A DNA stretch of 64,000 bases from Syngnathus acus (lineage: Eukaryota > Chordata > Actinopteri > Syngnathiformes > Syngnathidae), in the NCBI RefSeq assembly GCF_901709675.1, contig NC_051087.1, positions 11,374,384-11,438,383 on the forward strand. The letters are read 5' to 3'. The translations under genes and the position numbers were made by a program. The number at the start of each line of letters is the position of its first letter. Position 1 is the stretch's first letter. A model generated the notes under the pieces. That model was given only the letters and a program-made list of their open reading frames with translations. It did no database searches and was not told where the DNA came from. This document shows positions 38,601-49,296 of the stretch, one piece after another.

Positions 38601-41600
38601 AAGGTTCCAGGGCTGGTGTCCTAAAAGATATATTTCAAACTCCGAGATGTACCTTACAAGTGAACATTTTAATCAGAATCTTACCAAACAAATGGGCATG
38701 TAACACTTCTCCCAGACATATTGGTACAACTGTACACCTCACACTGATATTTTTCCTATAAAGAAAGAAAATAACATTAAAAACAACGCAAAGAAATAAT
38801 TGTACTCAAGTCAGGCGAGCTTAGCGAGTGGCAATGCAAGATGGCCGCCAGTAGTTTCGCTTCTCGCTTTGGCAAGTTAGCAGAATTGTTTGTCAATACT
38901 TAAATAAGTCCAGGCAGAAGATCCCGGAAGAATTCTTCCAGGAATGCGTGAAGGCTTGGCAGAGATTGCTGTGAAGGTTTTTTTTTTTTTTTTTTCATTG
39001 TAGGGGAATTACTTGGAAGGGGAAGAAAATGTTTGGACTTGAACTATAGTATCTGGAAATTTTCATCTATTCATATAATGCACTTGGAACCTCTTTCCTT
39101 GTCATTTTGATTGTTGTGAATGACACGGAAACTCATGAGACAAACGCTCAATAGAAATGATTGTTTCTCTATTTCTTAAGGCTTTCAGCCCTGAAAAATC
39201 ATTCTTAACATGACAGAAAAATTTGTCAAGATAGCTATTTACAGACATCCGAAATGTGTGTCTTTGCTGATCGGAAATTGCTCAGATTTGGTCCCATTAT
39301 CAATGTGTTCACCCAACTTTACTTAATTATCATTCAGAAGAAATGACTGACCTGTCTTTTGTAATTTTTTTTAAGGTGAATCACACTATAGTTTATTTAT
39401 CCCTGATTCTAGACAGCACAATAACTGAAAGAATATATTTGAAATGGAAAGAATAAAATAATGGAGCATTAACTAAAGAGTTATCAAGTTATAGTCAGAC
39501 AAAAACAAACAAAACAATTGTTTACGGCAAATCACACATAACACCACACATGGCAATGGGCAGACAGATCGTGACAGAGGATTGGGCTCAAGCACAACAC
39601 TATTCTGGAATGTTCCAACTTCTATACGCAATAATAATAATACAGCGGTTTCCCCACCTGTTCTTATTTATTTCTCGCAGTGTGACCTGTTTAAGGGAGA
39701 TCAAATAGTTGTTAGGTGCACAGCACAGAAGAGATTTATTATCCTGTCAAAGTAAACATAAGTAAAATAGTACATTTGACGAGGTGCATTTATGACATGT
39801 CCCACTTTCTTTTCTCTTTCTTCATTCATAGTGGATAAATATAATTCACGGTACTATGGGCAGATATTTTGAGAGTCAATTTTATCTGCAAGCAAGAGAA
39901 AAGTTAAATAGGAAAACAAAAACGGGGAAAGTTACCCATTTACTGTCTGAATATGTGTTCCCATCTGTATATTTGGATTACTCTGCATGAATTTGTTTAA
40001 GTTATTATGAAAACATTTTATTTTCATGCATTCACTGGTCAAAGTATTAGGTACACTTGCTCGGCCGATAACAATAGTATCTTCTCGATGTCAGCAGTCA
40101 CATTGTTCACAAGGGTGCATTTCTGCAACTGCAGGCTCTTTGATGGCAAGCCATTTTGGTCTCGGGGGGGTCGGAGAGTGGAGGGGTCGCAAATTGTCCC
40201 TTTTTCTGATTCTCATTCTATCGCTTTGCCTTCCTTCTCCCTGATGTAAGCCCTCAACCTCCCGTCTCATTCTTTGATCACACCATTCCATTGCTTTCTC
40301 ACATTTTAGCAGCTACAGGGGAAACACCAACCAATCTGCACAGGAGAAAATTGGCTGCAGGGTGTAATTATTATGATGACTCTGTTCATGTTTCTTTTTT
40401 CTCTTTTTTTCCCCATTTATAATCTCGCTCATACACTTATCCTACCACCCTCCTCCCTTTATTCTCTCTAAGAGAGTGTAATTAACATAACGTGGATCCC
40501 TTTCATGCCCCCTCTTCTATTATATCATTCCCCATGTTAATATAATCGTTTTAGAGGAGCTATTTTGTTTTTGGCTGTAACCTAATGTGAATTACAGACT
40601 GTCTCGTGGTATAGGCATGACTGACACGGACGGGTAATTTGTCCATCAAGTGAATACTTGGTTGCTTTTCGTGTCACATTTCTTGGGGATAATTGTAGAT
40701 TTGTTTGTGTGGATGTGTTTTAAGACGACGGTACTTGGGGAGATGCTTTTTAAAATGCTGCCTCACTTTGATTGCACATTTCAGACAGAATGAATGAGGT
40801 TTAGAGGAAAACAAACTATTTGTTTAATCGGTGTTGGCTTTGAATAGTTTTCACACACTTTTTTTGTTCTTGTTAGATAAATGATTCATAATCCGTGTCT
40901 CCTCCCACCCCCGGTCTTTTCCCCCCATCTTGCTTGTCCTCTTCAGTTTTTTTCCTTACTTGCGGTCACTATTATTTGGCGTCCTCTATTACTGCCTTTT
41001 TCTACTTCATTCCCATTGTGCTTACAATCTCCTCTTTGTCTTTTCACTGACCTGATTGCAGGTGCTGATCTGTTCTCCAACTGCACAGAAGAGTGCAAAG
41101 CCCTGGGCCACTCCGACCGCTGCTGGATGCCATCTTTCGTCCCATCCGATGGACGCCAGGGGCCAGACTATCGCAGCAACCTCCATGTCCCCGGAATGGA
41201 TGCCACACTGCCAGACACTGAGGTACCCTCCTCTGTCAACCTCTCCGACCAAGTCGCCTTGACATCGTCCACCGCTTCGTCCAGCAATAAGTCATTCTTC
41301 ACCTTTGGCAAGGATGGTCAAAGGTCACAGTCACACAACAGCCTTCACCATCACCTCCATCCGCAACAGCCGCAGTACAGCTCCAGCACGCTAGAGAGGA
41401 AAGAGTATGATAGGGGGACCCTCCCGTACAAATCCACATTTTTCTGTGAGTATCAGTATGATAAATCCTTAGGACCCTTTGACTTTGGTCTGGTTCAGCA
41501 CAGATACTAAAGGAGGGGGTGCTGAATATGCCATTTATTCCTGATCTGGACAATAAACTTGAATTCTCCTGTTTTTAAGGAGCTTAAAAGTGCAAGTTTA

Positions 41601-42912
41601 GTGTGTTATAATTATAATGTTCTCTTGTAATTAATATTTTTTTTTGTCAAATGTCAAATGCAATTCATTAATGCTTACCCTCCTTTTCCCCAAAATTCAC
41701 AATATAGACTTCCCCACTAATTTAAATGTTGTCTGTAATTATGTGACATAAAAAATACTAATAAAAAAAAAAAAAGAAAAATTGGACTCATGATTCTGCT
41801 CTGGCCCGTTTGTCCCGCTCCCACCCTCTATAATATTACCTGTAAAATCCTTTGCCAATTTATTCTTTTATACTATCTGATGGTCATATAAATCAAGGTC
41901 ATCTACATCAAGCTCACCCCATGTTTTTATGTTACATCGCCTCACACATTTGTCTGAGTGCTGTCTTTGTTTAAAACTTGGATGAATCCACTCTTGACAC
42001 GTGACTCGAAATCCACAAGGAAAAAAATCATCATTCCACTTTATTTTGGAAAAGAATGTGTCCCTTGTGTAGCAAGCAAAGCTGACAAACAACACACAAA
42101 AACATTCAGGAAGGAAAGTTGAGCTGCACCATATTGATATCAGTTGGAACATGAAAGGGAATTTCCAGCTCCAAAGAGTTCTACAGCATTCATTAGGAGA
42201 CGATAACAAATCATTTCCGAGCTCCCACATAGCATAAATAATCTATTAGCTCTAAGAGTAGAGAATGGATTCGATATACACACTCAGTAAAGAGGTCATT
42301 TCCAATCAAGTCACTAGCATGCACACCACCATCCGCCATGAAACTGCATGCTGACTGGGCGCTGTCTCTCAGGTAAAGGATTGTTTTTGACCTAGTAAAC
42401 TGCCAAACAATGTCTCTCCTGTTCTGCCTCACAGAGTAATGATAAATGTGCAATATATTTCATACACTTTGGATTGGTGATTTTGGTCTTTTCAAATAAA
42501 CGGGGTTCATTGGGGCACAGTAGAGGTTGTGTTGCTCAGAAGGGGTCTAAAAAAATATTCAAATGTTGCTGCTATGCTAAAATTACTTCTATTTTGGTCG
42601 TGGTGATGCTAATATTTTTTATTAGTAAATAACATGTAATACATTTATTATGCTTTCAAAAACAAATTTTGCAGTCTATATATTTTTTTACATAATACAG
42701 GCAGAGATGTTTAAATATTTAACTTCACCATTGTTTTAATAGGTTTTAGTATTAGACACTGTGGTGTATAAATAACTTCACAGAATGTCCTTTGTGGCAT
42801 GTATCCTTCAATCAGCTGTATTTGGAGCCGTTACTAAAAAGCCACATGGGAAATAGTGTCATTTGTCTTAATGACTCTTCTCTGTCTTACAGCCCGCAAG
42901 AGGATTTGCTAG
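27100..42912 (+). CDS. pcdh10: Protocadherin-10, complete five-exon coding region
   Basis: Joined exons 27100-29646, 30761-30819, 31439-31545, 41062-41445 and 42893-42912 give 1038 residues plus stop; from memory mammalian PCDH10 is about 1040. Every junction has GT..AG borders and compatible phases (0, 2, 1, 1). The product is a single-pass neuronal adhesion protein of the delta-2 protocadherin family: signal peptide, six extracellular cadherin repeats, one membrane segment, and a cytoplasmic tail with the two conserved delta-protocadherin motifs and a WIRS-type motif. The family mediates weak homophilic adhesion and recruits the Nap1/WAVE actin regulator during axon growth and cell movement. 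The tail ends in RKRIC, as in mammalian PCDH10. No frameshift or internal stop is seen, so this is an intact gene. Teleosts keep two copies (a and b); which one this is cannot be told without a tree or synteny. No other convincing gene lies nearby, in line with the gene-desert setting of PCDH10 in other vertebrates. Confidence 0.95.
29647..29706 (+). CDS. pcdh10: Read-through extension of pcdh10 exon 1 (short isoform)
   Basis: If the exon 1 donor is skipped, the frame continues 19 codons (beginning VRIHIFSPIS) to TAG at 29704-29706, giving an 868-residue protein that lacks the second cytoplasmic motif and the WIRS-type motif. Human PCDH10 has an annotated 896-residue short isoform ending just past exon 1, so an equivalent here is plausible. 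No good AATAAA is visible soon after the stop, which weakens the case. Confidence 0.4.
   Translation, partial: VRIHIFSPISCITILKFNI
30761..30819 (+). CDS. pcdh10: pcdh10 exon 2 (cytoplasmic)
   Basis: This 59-nt exon has acceptor ttttgtag| and donor |gtagtg. It encodes NKHQRAELSYLVDRPRRVN plus two bases of the next serine codon, closely matching the PCDH10 tail segment that follows SNGSILS in mammals. It enters in phase 0 and leaves in phase 2, which fits exon 3. The donor has G rather than A at +3 followed by TG, so it is weaker than the others. The exon is very short and in the long isoform always sits between the two conserved cytoplasmic motifs. Confidence 0.93.
31439..31545 (+). CDS. pcdh10: pcdh10 exon 3: second conserved cytoplasmic motif
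   Basis: This 107-nt exon has a pyrimidine-rich acceptor (ctctctcccccag|) and donor |gtgagt. It encodes FQEADIVSSKDSGHGDSEQG followed by DSDHDATNR, the hallmark second cytoplasmic motif of delta-protocadherins, at about residues 872-900. It is acidic and serine-rich. It leaves in phase 1, with the glycine codon completed by exon 4, which lies 9.5 kb away. Confidence 0.95.
31546..41061 (+). other. pcdh10: pcdh10 intron 3 (9.5 kb)
   Basis: This long intron separates the exon carrying the second cytoplasmic motif from exon 4. It is almost free of recognisable transposons; the exceptions are a short GT run at 32199-32223, a possible mariner remnant near 38880-38990 and a common teleost repeat fragment near 40035-40085. 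Several high-complexity blocks (35930-36040, 36420-36680, 37890-38130) look like candidate conserved noncoding elements. No further gene is seen inside. Confidence 0.8.
41062..41445 (+). CDS. pcdh10: pcdh10 exon 4: cytoplasmic tail with WIRS-type motif
   Basis: This 384-nt exon has acceptor cctgattgcag| and donor |gtgagt. It encodes residues 905-1032, including the near-invariant block DLFSNCTEECKALGHSDRCW and a following proline/aspartate-rich stretch shared with mammals. Residues 983-988 read FFTFGK, matching the WAVE-complex-interacting consensus (hydrophobic-x-Ser/Thr-Phe-x-x) known in PCDH10. After it comes a His/Gln-rich stretch (HHHLHPQQPQ) that I do not remember from mammals. If the donor is not used, translation runs on to a stop at 41508-41510, adding 21 residues. 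Confidence 0.95.
41446..41557 (+). CDS. pcdh10: Read-through extension of pcdh10 exon 4 with polyA signal
   Basis: Continuing past the exon 4 donor encodes 21 residues (EYQYDKSLGPFDFGLVQHRY after a Cys codon) to TAA at 41508-41510. An AATAAA follows at 41552-41557 with T/GT-rich sequence beyond it, so an intron-retained transcript could be cleaved here. The protein would be about 1053 residues and lack RKRIC. Whether it is made is unknown. Confidence 0.35.
41446..42892 (+). other. pcdh10: pcdh10 intron 4
   Basis: This 1447-bp AT-rich intron begins with the possible read-through coding extension and polyA signal. The rest shows no repeat or coding signal; the open frame on the minus strand at 41868-42230 has no family resemblance I recognise. 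Confidence 0.8.
42893..42912 (+). CDS. pcdh10: pcdh10 exon 5: terminal RKRIC and stop
   Basis: Acceptor tctgtcttacag| is followed by 20 coding bases that complete a serine codon and give RKRIC then TAG. Mammalian PCDH10 ends in TRKRIC, so this micro-exon is the conserved canonical C-terminus. It is too short for ORF finding and was placed by phase and family match. It continues into a 3'UTR. Confidence 0.92.
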
Positions 42913-44219
42913 CTCATTCCATGTGGACCTGTCAGAGACAGCGTGAAGTTCAGTAACATACCACCAACATTGATGATAGAGACTTCAAACTGACAAAATA
43001 AACAGAAAGCTGGACAACAACAACAACAACTCTGGATGAATACCATTTTTTCGAGTGGCAAACTATAACAAAGCCTGGGCTTTCATTTTCAAAAGAGGCA
43101 AGGAGTATTCAATTCTGAGTAGCTGTCAACCTTTCAGTATTTGACTAGCATTCCAAGGCCTTATTTCCCTCAGCCGGACTGAGATCTGGGCTTGAAACTT
43201 TCTTGACGTTGTGAAGATTTCGAAGTTATCAGCAAAGAGAAGAGAAGTAGTGAAACAAGACTACGACAGACCATGAAGGACCTGCTCACTCCCAGATGTG
43301 GTTTTGACTCCCAAGAGTTGTGTGTGCCTGTTTACAAACATGAAGCGGAATCAACTTGGACCAATGTCACGTGGAGCCCTTTAGCTATTTCTATGGTCGC
43401 CAGTGAGCCAACTGTACAAAGACTATGTGGGTATAAAAAAAGTGAGGGCCAGCAGGTGCTATTCAGGTATTGATGGCACAGAAAAAAAAAGGACACAGAG
43501 AACTGACTACAATTTTAGTGTTTCTGTTTTTTGACCGACTGTCTTTATATAACGTTTTCAGTTCGGTTCTTTCTGTGTGGTTCACGTGTGAAGAAATATA
43601 GATGCATACATATTACAACATATAGATGCATACAGCAATGTAGAGGTTCAGTCTTTTTCTGAATGACTTTCTACTACAGAAATTGAGCTGAAAGGTCACG
43701 TATTATGAGAATGTTTGAACTTCTGAACTAGTGATGATCAATGGAAGTGAAGTGATGAATTACCAGGATGTGATTCTTTTAATGCCCTTGGCCTATACAT
43801 AAACAATCAGACACATCCGGTGGTTTTTATCATGTGTGAAAAGTGTTTACTGTGCTCTTTTAAAAAGCGTTTAAATTAATATAAATCTATACATATACAA
43901 CTATATATATTAACAACTATATACAAACAAAAATATTTGTTTTCCTGAAAACTGTGTAACCATTGGTTTCATTCAATCAAGAATTTCAAGTGTGAGTCGT
44001 TCTGACTGGAAATGAGGAATGCTTTTAAAAAAAAAAAAAAGCAAACCCCGTTCAGGTCAACAAAGGATCGGTTGACTTTTTTATTTGATTGTTATATTCA
44101 CCATGTTACCGAGATCTTGGTCGCCTGTGTATTTTTATCTCAGTATATGCTCATGTACAGGAAGGGGAGGGTATTACTACTGAGCTATATTTCAAAGATT
44201 TTACAATCATATGCTTACA

Positions 44220-44223
<4 letters not shown>

Positions 44224-44283
<60 letters not shown>

Positions 44284-44285
44284 CA
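44224..44285. repeat. (CA)n microsatellite in the 3'UTR
   Basis: About 30 CA units with one G interruption, ending nine bases before the tandem AATAAA signals. Confidence 0.96.
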
Positions 44286-44293
44286 GGTCAAGT

Positions 44294-44303
44294 AATAAAT
44301 AAA
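44294..44303 (+). terminator. Tandem overlapping polyadenylation signals
   Basis: Two overlapping AATAAA hexamers (AATAAATAAA) lie just after the CA microsatellite, followed by GT-rich sequence (tctgtgttttgtcg). This is the best candidate for the main pcdh10 mRNA end. Confidence 0.5.
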
Positions 44304-44325
44304 CTGTGTCATTGAAATCTTCTAA

Positions 44326-47300
44326 TCTGTGTTTTGTCGGGAATAATTTACCAGAAGTCCACTGGGAAACCTGCTTTTTTCTCGGTCTTATCACAGAACA
44401 CCTTTCGCTGTTATTTTTAGTACTTGAATTTTCATAAGACACTGAGTTATGCCTGACGAATCATGTGGACTTTAAAGATGTAATCACTGTGGTTTTGCTC
44501 TACTTTCCTATGACCTAAAAAAAAGGTTATGGTGCCCGTCACTCTCCGCTGACGCCCATCTTCCAAAAATCACTGGAGACAACTCTTCCACCCTCACATT
44601 CCAATGCCATCATTCTTTCACTTCAATGTGATTCTCTCATGGCCTGGCAGATGTTCCCAAGAGGAGAAAGAACTCTTGAATTCGGGGTCATCGGAAGGGG
44701 TGGAGGCCTCTGTCAATTGGCTGGCTGCAAACAGAGATGATCTGTTTGTGTCCATCACGAGATTTCCTTTTTTAAGAAGCAGAGATGCATGTGACTGCCG
44801 CATGTGACTGATCCGGTGGTTTCCTGCATGAATGAATGGCCTTTGGGTTTTGGATTAGCATCTCATCCAGAAACATTCCGTCAAACGCTAATGCTTCAGA
44901 CTGAAGACTAGAAGTAGATGGGCTCCAAATATTTGTATATAAATGTGGTAATTATTCAACATGTATTGCTTTTTATCGAGCAGTCCTACTCCATGTGATG
45001 TATTAATTGCTATTTTGTGATTTTGGAATTGAGATGAATTTCTGCATTCTGTTACTAGGAAATTATCATCAGCTTTGAATCTTGATCTGGGATTAATGAT
45101 TTTTTTATAACTTTACTTCACATTCAGAGGAAAAAATCCCTTTTGACGTGTCCATTGAGAACATTTAAATTTTATTTATAGAGATACCAAGCACCATGCA
45201 CACCTTTTATCAAGAAGCACCTGGCCTGTAACAAAAATGCTCCACTGAACTAAAAGCTGACCTTTTCATAAAATGTTAAGATGTTCTCAGACACTTGGTC
45301 ATTTTAGTTAGTAGTGAACACTGTAAGAACACTGTTACCTTTTTTTTTTCATGATCTTACAAGACAAGCTAGAATTATAGGCAGGACACAGAGTCAAGAA
45401 TACGTCTAAGAATGAACAAGTCTTTTGATGAAAGCAAAGCAAGAGAGCAGCTGAGATCCAGCAAAAAGCAACACGCTTGCCAGTCACAGGGCACATAGAG
45501 AGACACCCTCATGCACACCATTTCTAAGTGGGAATGGATCCCACACTGCTCACACACAAGCCAGGCAAGCATACCCCTAAATTATCAGCAACCGTACAAG
45601 GGTAAGCATAAGGAAAAATGCCAACTAATGAGACAAAGCAAGGTAACGAACTGGAGATGAACAGATGGGGGCCAAGAGTATTAGAAGAAGGGGAAAGTAA
45701 AGCTGATGGGCTAAGAAAGATAATTACACAAGGGGAAGGAGACAAGTGAAGGAAAAAACTATTACCCAAATAAAACAAAATGAAAGCACAAACTTAACAG
45801 GAGTCTTTGCCGCCTTATGGTTTCATGAATGAAATGTTATAATGGAACTATACTATGCAGAAGGCTGCATTGAGTCTTACAGTAATTAGCTTTAGACACT
45901 TCAGTTGGCCAAATGACTAATGAGGGTCATATTGAACGTGACATTATGGTACGTCACTTTTCAAAAGTGAGAATGCTTGAATGCTTTTTTAGCTGCATAT
46001 TCTTCCAAATGAGTTTGTGGTTTTGAACCAAAAATAATTAATTAAGTTTTGTGGTTTTATGGCTGTACTAATTGCATGACGCAATGTTTGACCTTCTGAT
46101 AGGGGTAACACACAAACTCCGAAATATTGTCAAAAGAAATCCTCTTTTCTTTCATTTTAGGTCCCAATACAGGTCAACACAGAGTTAATTTGAATAGAAT
46201 TCCTGATTTTTTTTGGTAAGAATAGAAGTTCAATATACTGGCACAAGCATAAAAAGAAAAAACTAAATAAGCATCCTGTTTAGGCATATACAGACGACCT
46301 TAAAGAGGAGATGGACATCTAATCAATGACCCGAAGTTGGCCTGATCTTAAGGCGCCTCCATAGCAGACAAAGTCATTGCAACTGAATCATTGTGTCTAG
46401 CTCACTTCTTTTCACTATACAAGGTTGAGTGAGGTGACCTAGCTGTCAGTCTGAGCCTCCGAGCCTTTCCCTCATATTCATCCCTGGCAGACGCACTTCA
46501 TTACTCTGGCTAAATAGACTTTCAAGAGACCCCATCAGCCGCATCACCTTTCAACACAGACACCTCATCAGACATATGCACTCTGCCATACGCACACACA
46601 AGCGTAACATGACACGCCCACGCAGGCATACATGTTCCACTCTCCCCCCTCTTCTGCCGCCTTATCTCTTTACAGGCCCATCAGTCAACACGCATGCACA
46701 GCCTTTCACAGACACATTGCTGGTTCACATCAACTCGCCACCTCGTCGGACACCGGCAGACAGCTATTACAGTGGATGCTCAAATGCACATTCATCCTCA
46801 CAGCACTCTCCTACTCTGCCGGCCTGCAACAACAACAATTGACCTGAGACATGCAGTAGTTTTGCTCGACTTGAAGACATGGACGCACTTACGGTTGTCT
46901 GGAAGATGTCACAATTTCATGTCAAAGATAATTAGTCAATGTGAATTGGCCTCAGATCTTCAAGTCACATGAAACTGAATAGATTTAGAAAAAAATCTTT
47001 CTAACTTCTTAACCTTTAGAGAAAGTACAGTACTTGTTGCAGTGATACAACGAGGCATATTAAATCCAAAGATTAATTTTTAATTAAATCAGTTCTCAAA
47101 TAACTACCCGAACTGAATGTGAATACACTCAAAGAACATTTTCATGACTCGTTTGATGAAATAAAACATGGTTAATCAGCCCTTGGAGGGGGTACAAAGT
47201 TTATAGTATTCAAAGCAGAAGCTGGTTTTATTATGGTCTGCATTAATCCCAGGTCTCACGAACGATGCGATTAGTATAAGCATCTTTTACTGCCATAACT

Positions 47301-48218
47301 TGATTTGCGTTTTCTTTATCAGTTCTCACGAAAAACGTAGTCAGGCAGTTTGCAGTTTGTAAAGATCTCTGAACCGAAAGTAGCAACATTCTACCTTCAC
47401 TGTTGTTTCACATTTGTATGACACTAAAGTTAATATGTTCATTCATAGACTGAAAAAAATTGTAATCTTTCTAATTTAAATGTAAAAAAATATGTTCCCA
47501 TAATGTAGTATCTTCTCTTGAAAAAGCCATTATTTTTTCCAATTTGACTTAGAGTTTGGTTAGTGTTATCATGCGTTTTAATGATTTTTTTCTTGCCAGA
47601 CTTGATGCCACCACCAAGGCGAGATATCATAAAATAGGGGGCTTTCTACATGCAACGCTGATCTAAATATAATTAATGGAGGTCAACACTTTGGGTGAAA
47701 GCTCTTCTAAAGATAGAACTACACATTAATCCACTGTACACATTCTACCCATATGCCTGCAAAATGGAAAACAGACACATTTTGAAAAAAGGTTAACACC
47801 ACAGAGGAGCACCGTGCAGCTAAAAAGCTTAATATCTCCCTCAGAAGTAGAAAATAAGAATAATATATTGTAGAAAATGTCTTTGTACTAAGTTTAGCAA
47901 AAATACCTTTTCTAAAATCATCGCAAACCACAGAACTCACCTCCAAATGAACGACTTCAAGGCTGGCAGTGACCTAATAAATAATCTCCAATAACACTAA
48001 AACAGTAGCAGCATCAACAAAATATTTTACAATACAAACCAGCACAAACAAAGCACAAATGAAACAGACAGTTTCCCCCAATTTTTCGTGGGGTGGGGAG
48101 CCAGCTTCGCAGAGGTGTAAAATGGCAACTCTTAATATAGAACGGGATTTGTCCCTCAACGGGGCTAAGTAATTTTGTCCTACTTTACAATTACTCAATT
48201 TAAGCACCAAAAATTAGC
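44326..48218. other. Downstream intergenic, no gene seen
   Basis: Mostly unique AT-rich DNA. A high-complexity block at about 46330-46560 could be a conserved element. Open frames such as 45375-45778 and 46576-46972 lie in pyrimidine- or proline-rich sequence without family resemblance. Confidence 0.65.
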
Positions 48219-48237
48219 GCGCACACACACACACGCA

Positions 48238-48332
<95 letters not shown>
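48219..48332. repeat. (CA)n microsatellite
   Basis: About 55 CA units with a few G interruptions at the left end. Confidence 0.97.
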
Positions 48333-48334
<2 letters not shown>

Positions 48335-48732
48335 ATGCACTCACTCATTAAGCCTGAAACATTTTGCCCTCAGCCACTATCCCCTCTTATTCTAATATTC
48401 TGGATACAAAGTAGTGAGTTGGTAACCTGGGGTGACGGAATCAGGCCTCTGATTCATGCCCTGACCCCCCTAAGGGAGGAAACAACCCAAGAGAGGACAG
48501 ACCTTAGCCTCCAACATTGAGTTAACACAACTTGATTGACAAAGACAAAACAGGCTAAGTCCACATCCACTATGAATGATTTAAAGAAGTAAAAATCTCC
48601 AAGGGCAACAAATGCATGAAAAGAAAAAAAATAACTGTAACTAGATAACTGCTTTACACTTGATAATACAAGCCTGGTACTTTAATATAATGTTCCTAAG
48701 AAGACTACACACTTGTTTATTTCACTTTAAGC

Positions 48733-49288
48733 CAGGGGTCACAAACTCAATTTACCTGTTGGCCACTGGAGGTAGAGTTTGGGGTGAGACTGGTGGGTTT
48801 TTTAAGATTGTTTTTTTTTTTTTGTTATCAATTGTAAGAAAAATAATTATAAAACAGGAATGAATAAATAAAATGCTAATAATTAAAAAAATTAATACAG
48901 CAGATATCGAAAACTGAAGAAGCCACATGTAGTTGCTGGCTAGAAAAATGTATTATTATCCACATTCACATGACTGTATTAACATTTCTTAAAGCTTGGA
49001 AGGAGCATTGTTCTGAACATGGCTTCTGCTTACTTCTTGCTTCTGGCAGCGCTTCCTCTCGCAAAGCTGAGCTACATTTGGTGTAAGGGAGGAAGCAGCT
49101 GATACCCTTAGTAGGTCTTGAAGATGCTCAGCAGTAAGTCTAGACCTGTACTTGGACTTATTGAAGTTAAAGATAGAAAAGAGCTTTTCGTATATATGTT
49201 CTCCATTAAACTTTTATATTCAGGCAACTATTTTCAATTTCTCAAACTCGCCCCAATCGGGCCGCGGGCCGCCAGTTTGAGACCCCTG
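48733..49288 (-). mobile_element. hAT transposon remnant with dimerisation-domain relic
   Basis: A 556-bp element with ends CAGGGGTCACAAACTCAA / TTTGAGACCCCTG, flanked by CTTTAAGC at 48725-48732 and 49289-49296. The minus strand at 49189-49021 encodes an open stretch (FNKSKYRSRLTAEHLQDLLR, then VSAASSLTPNVAQL) matching the hAT C-terminal dimerisation domain as I know it. The catalytic part is gone, so it is an internally deleted former autonomous copy. Confidence 0.9.
49021..49189 (-). pseudogene. hAT transposase C-terminal (hATC) fragment
   Basis: Fifty-six codons remain open on the minus strand. The Asn-Lys-Ser, Arg-Ser-Arg-Leu and HLQDLLR features fit the hAT dimerisation region near the transposase C-terminus. 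Upstream zinc-finger and RNase-H-like regions are missing, so it is non-functional. Confidence 0.75.
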
Positions 49289-49296
49289 CTTTAAGC

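Larger units (their letters stand above)
42913..44325 (+). other. pcdh10: Probable 3'UTR of canonical pcdh10 mRNA
   Basis: No coding signal follows the stop. AATAAA motifs occur at 42997-43002 (very early) and as an overlapping pair at 44294-44303, the latter followed within about 30 bases by GT-rich sequence, making an end near 44325 likely. The segment includes a (CA)n run just before the signal. An open frame at 43273-43473 lies within it and has no protein character. Confidence 0.5.

Noticed and set aside
42997-43002. AATAAA 85 bases after the pcdh10 stop as the main mRNA end
   Set aside because: No GT-rich element follows closely; the tandem signals at 44294-44303 are better placed, although early cleavage cannot be excluded.
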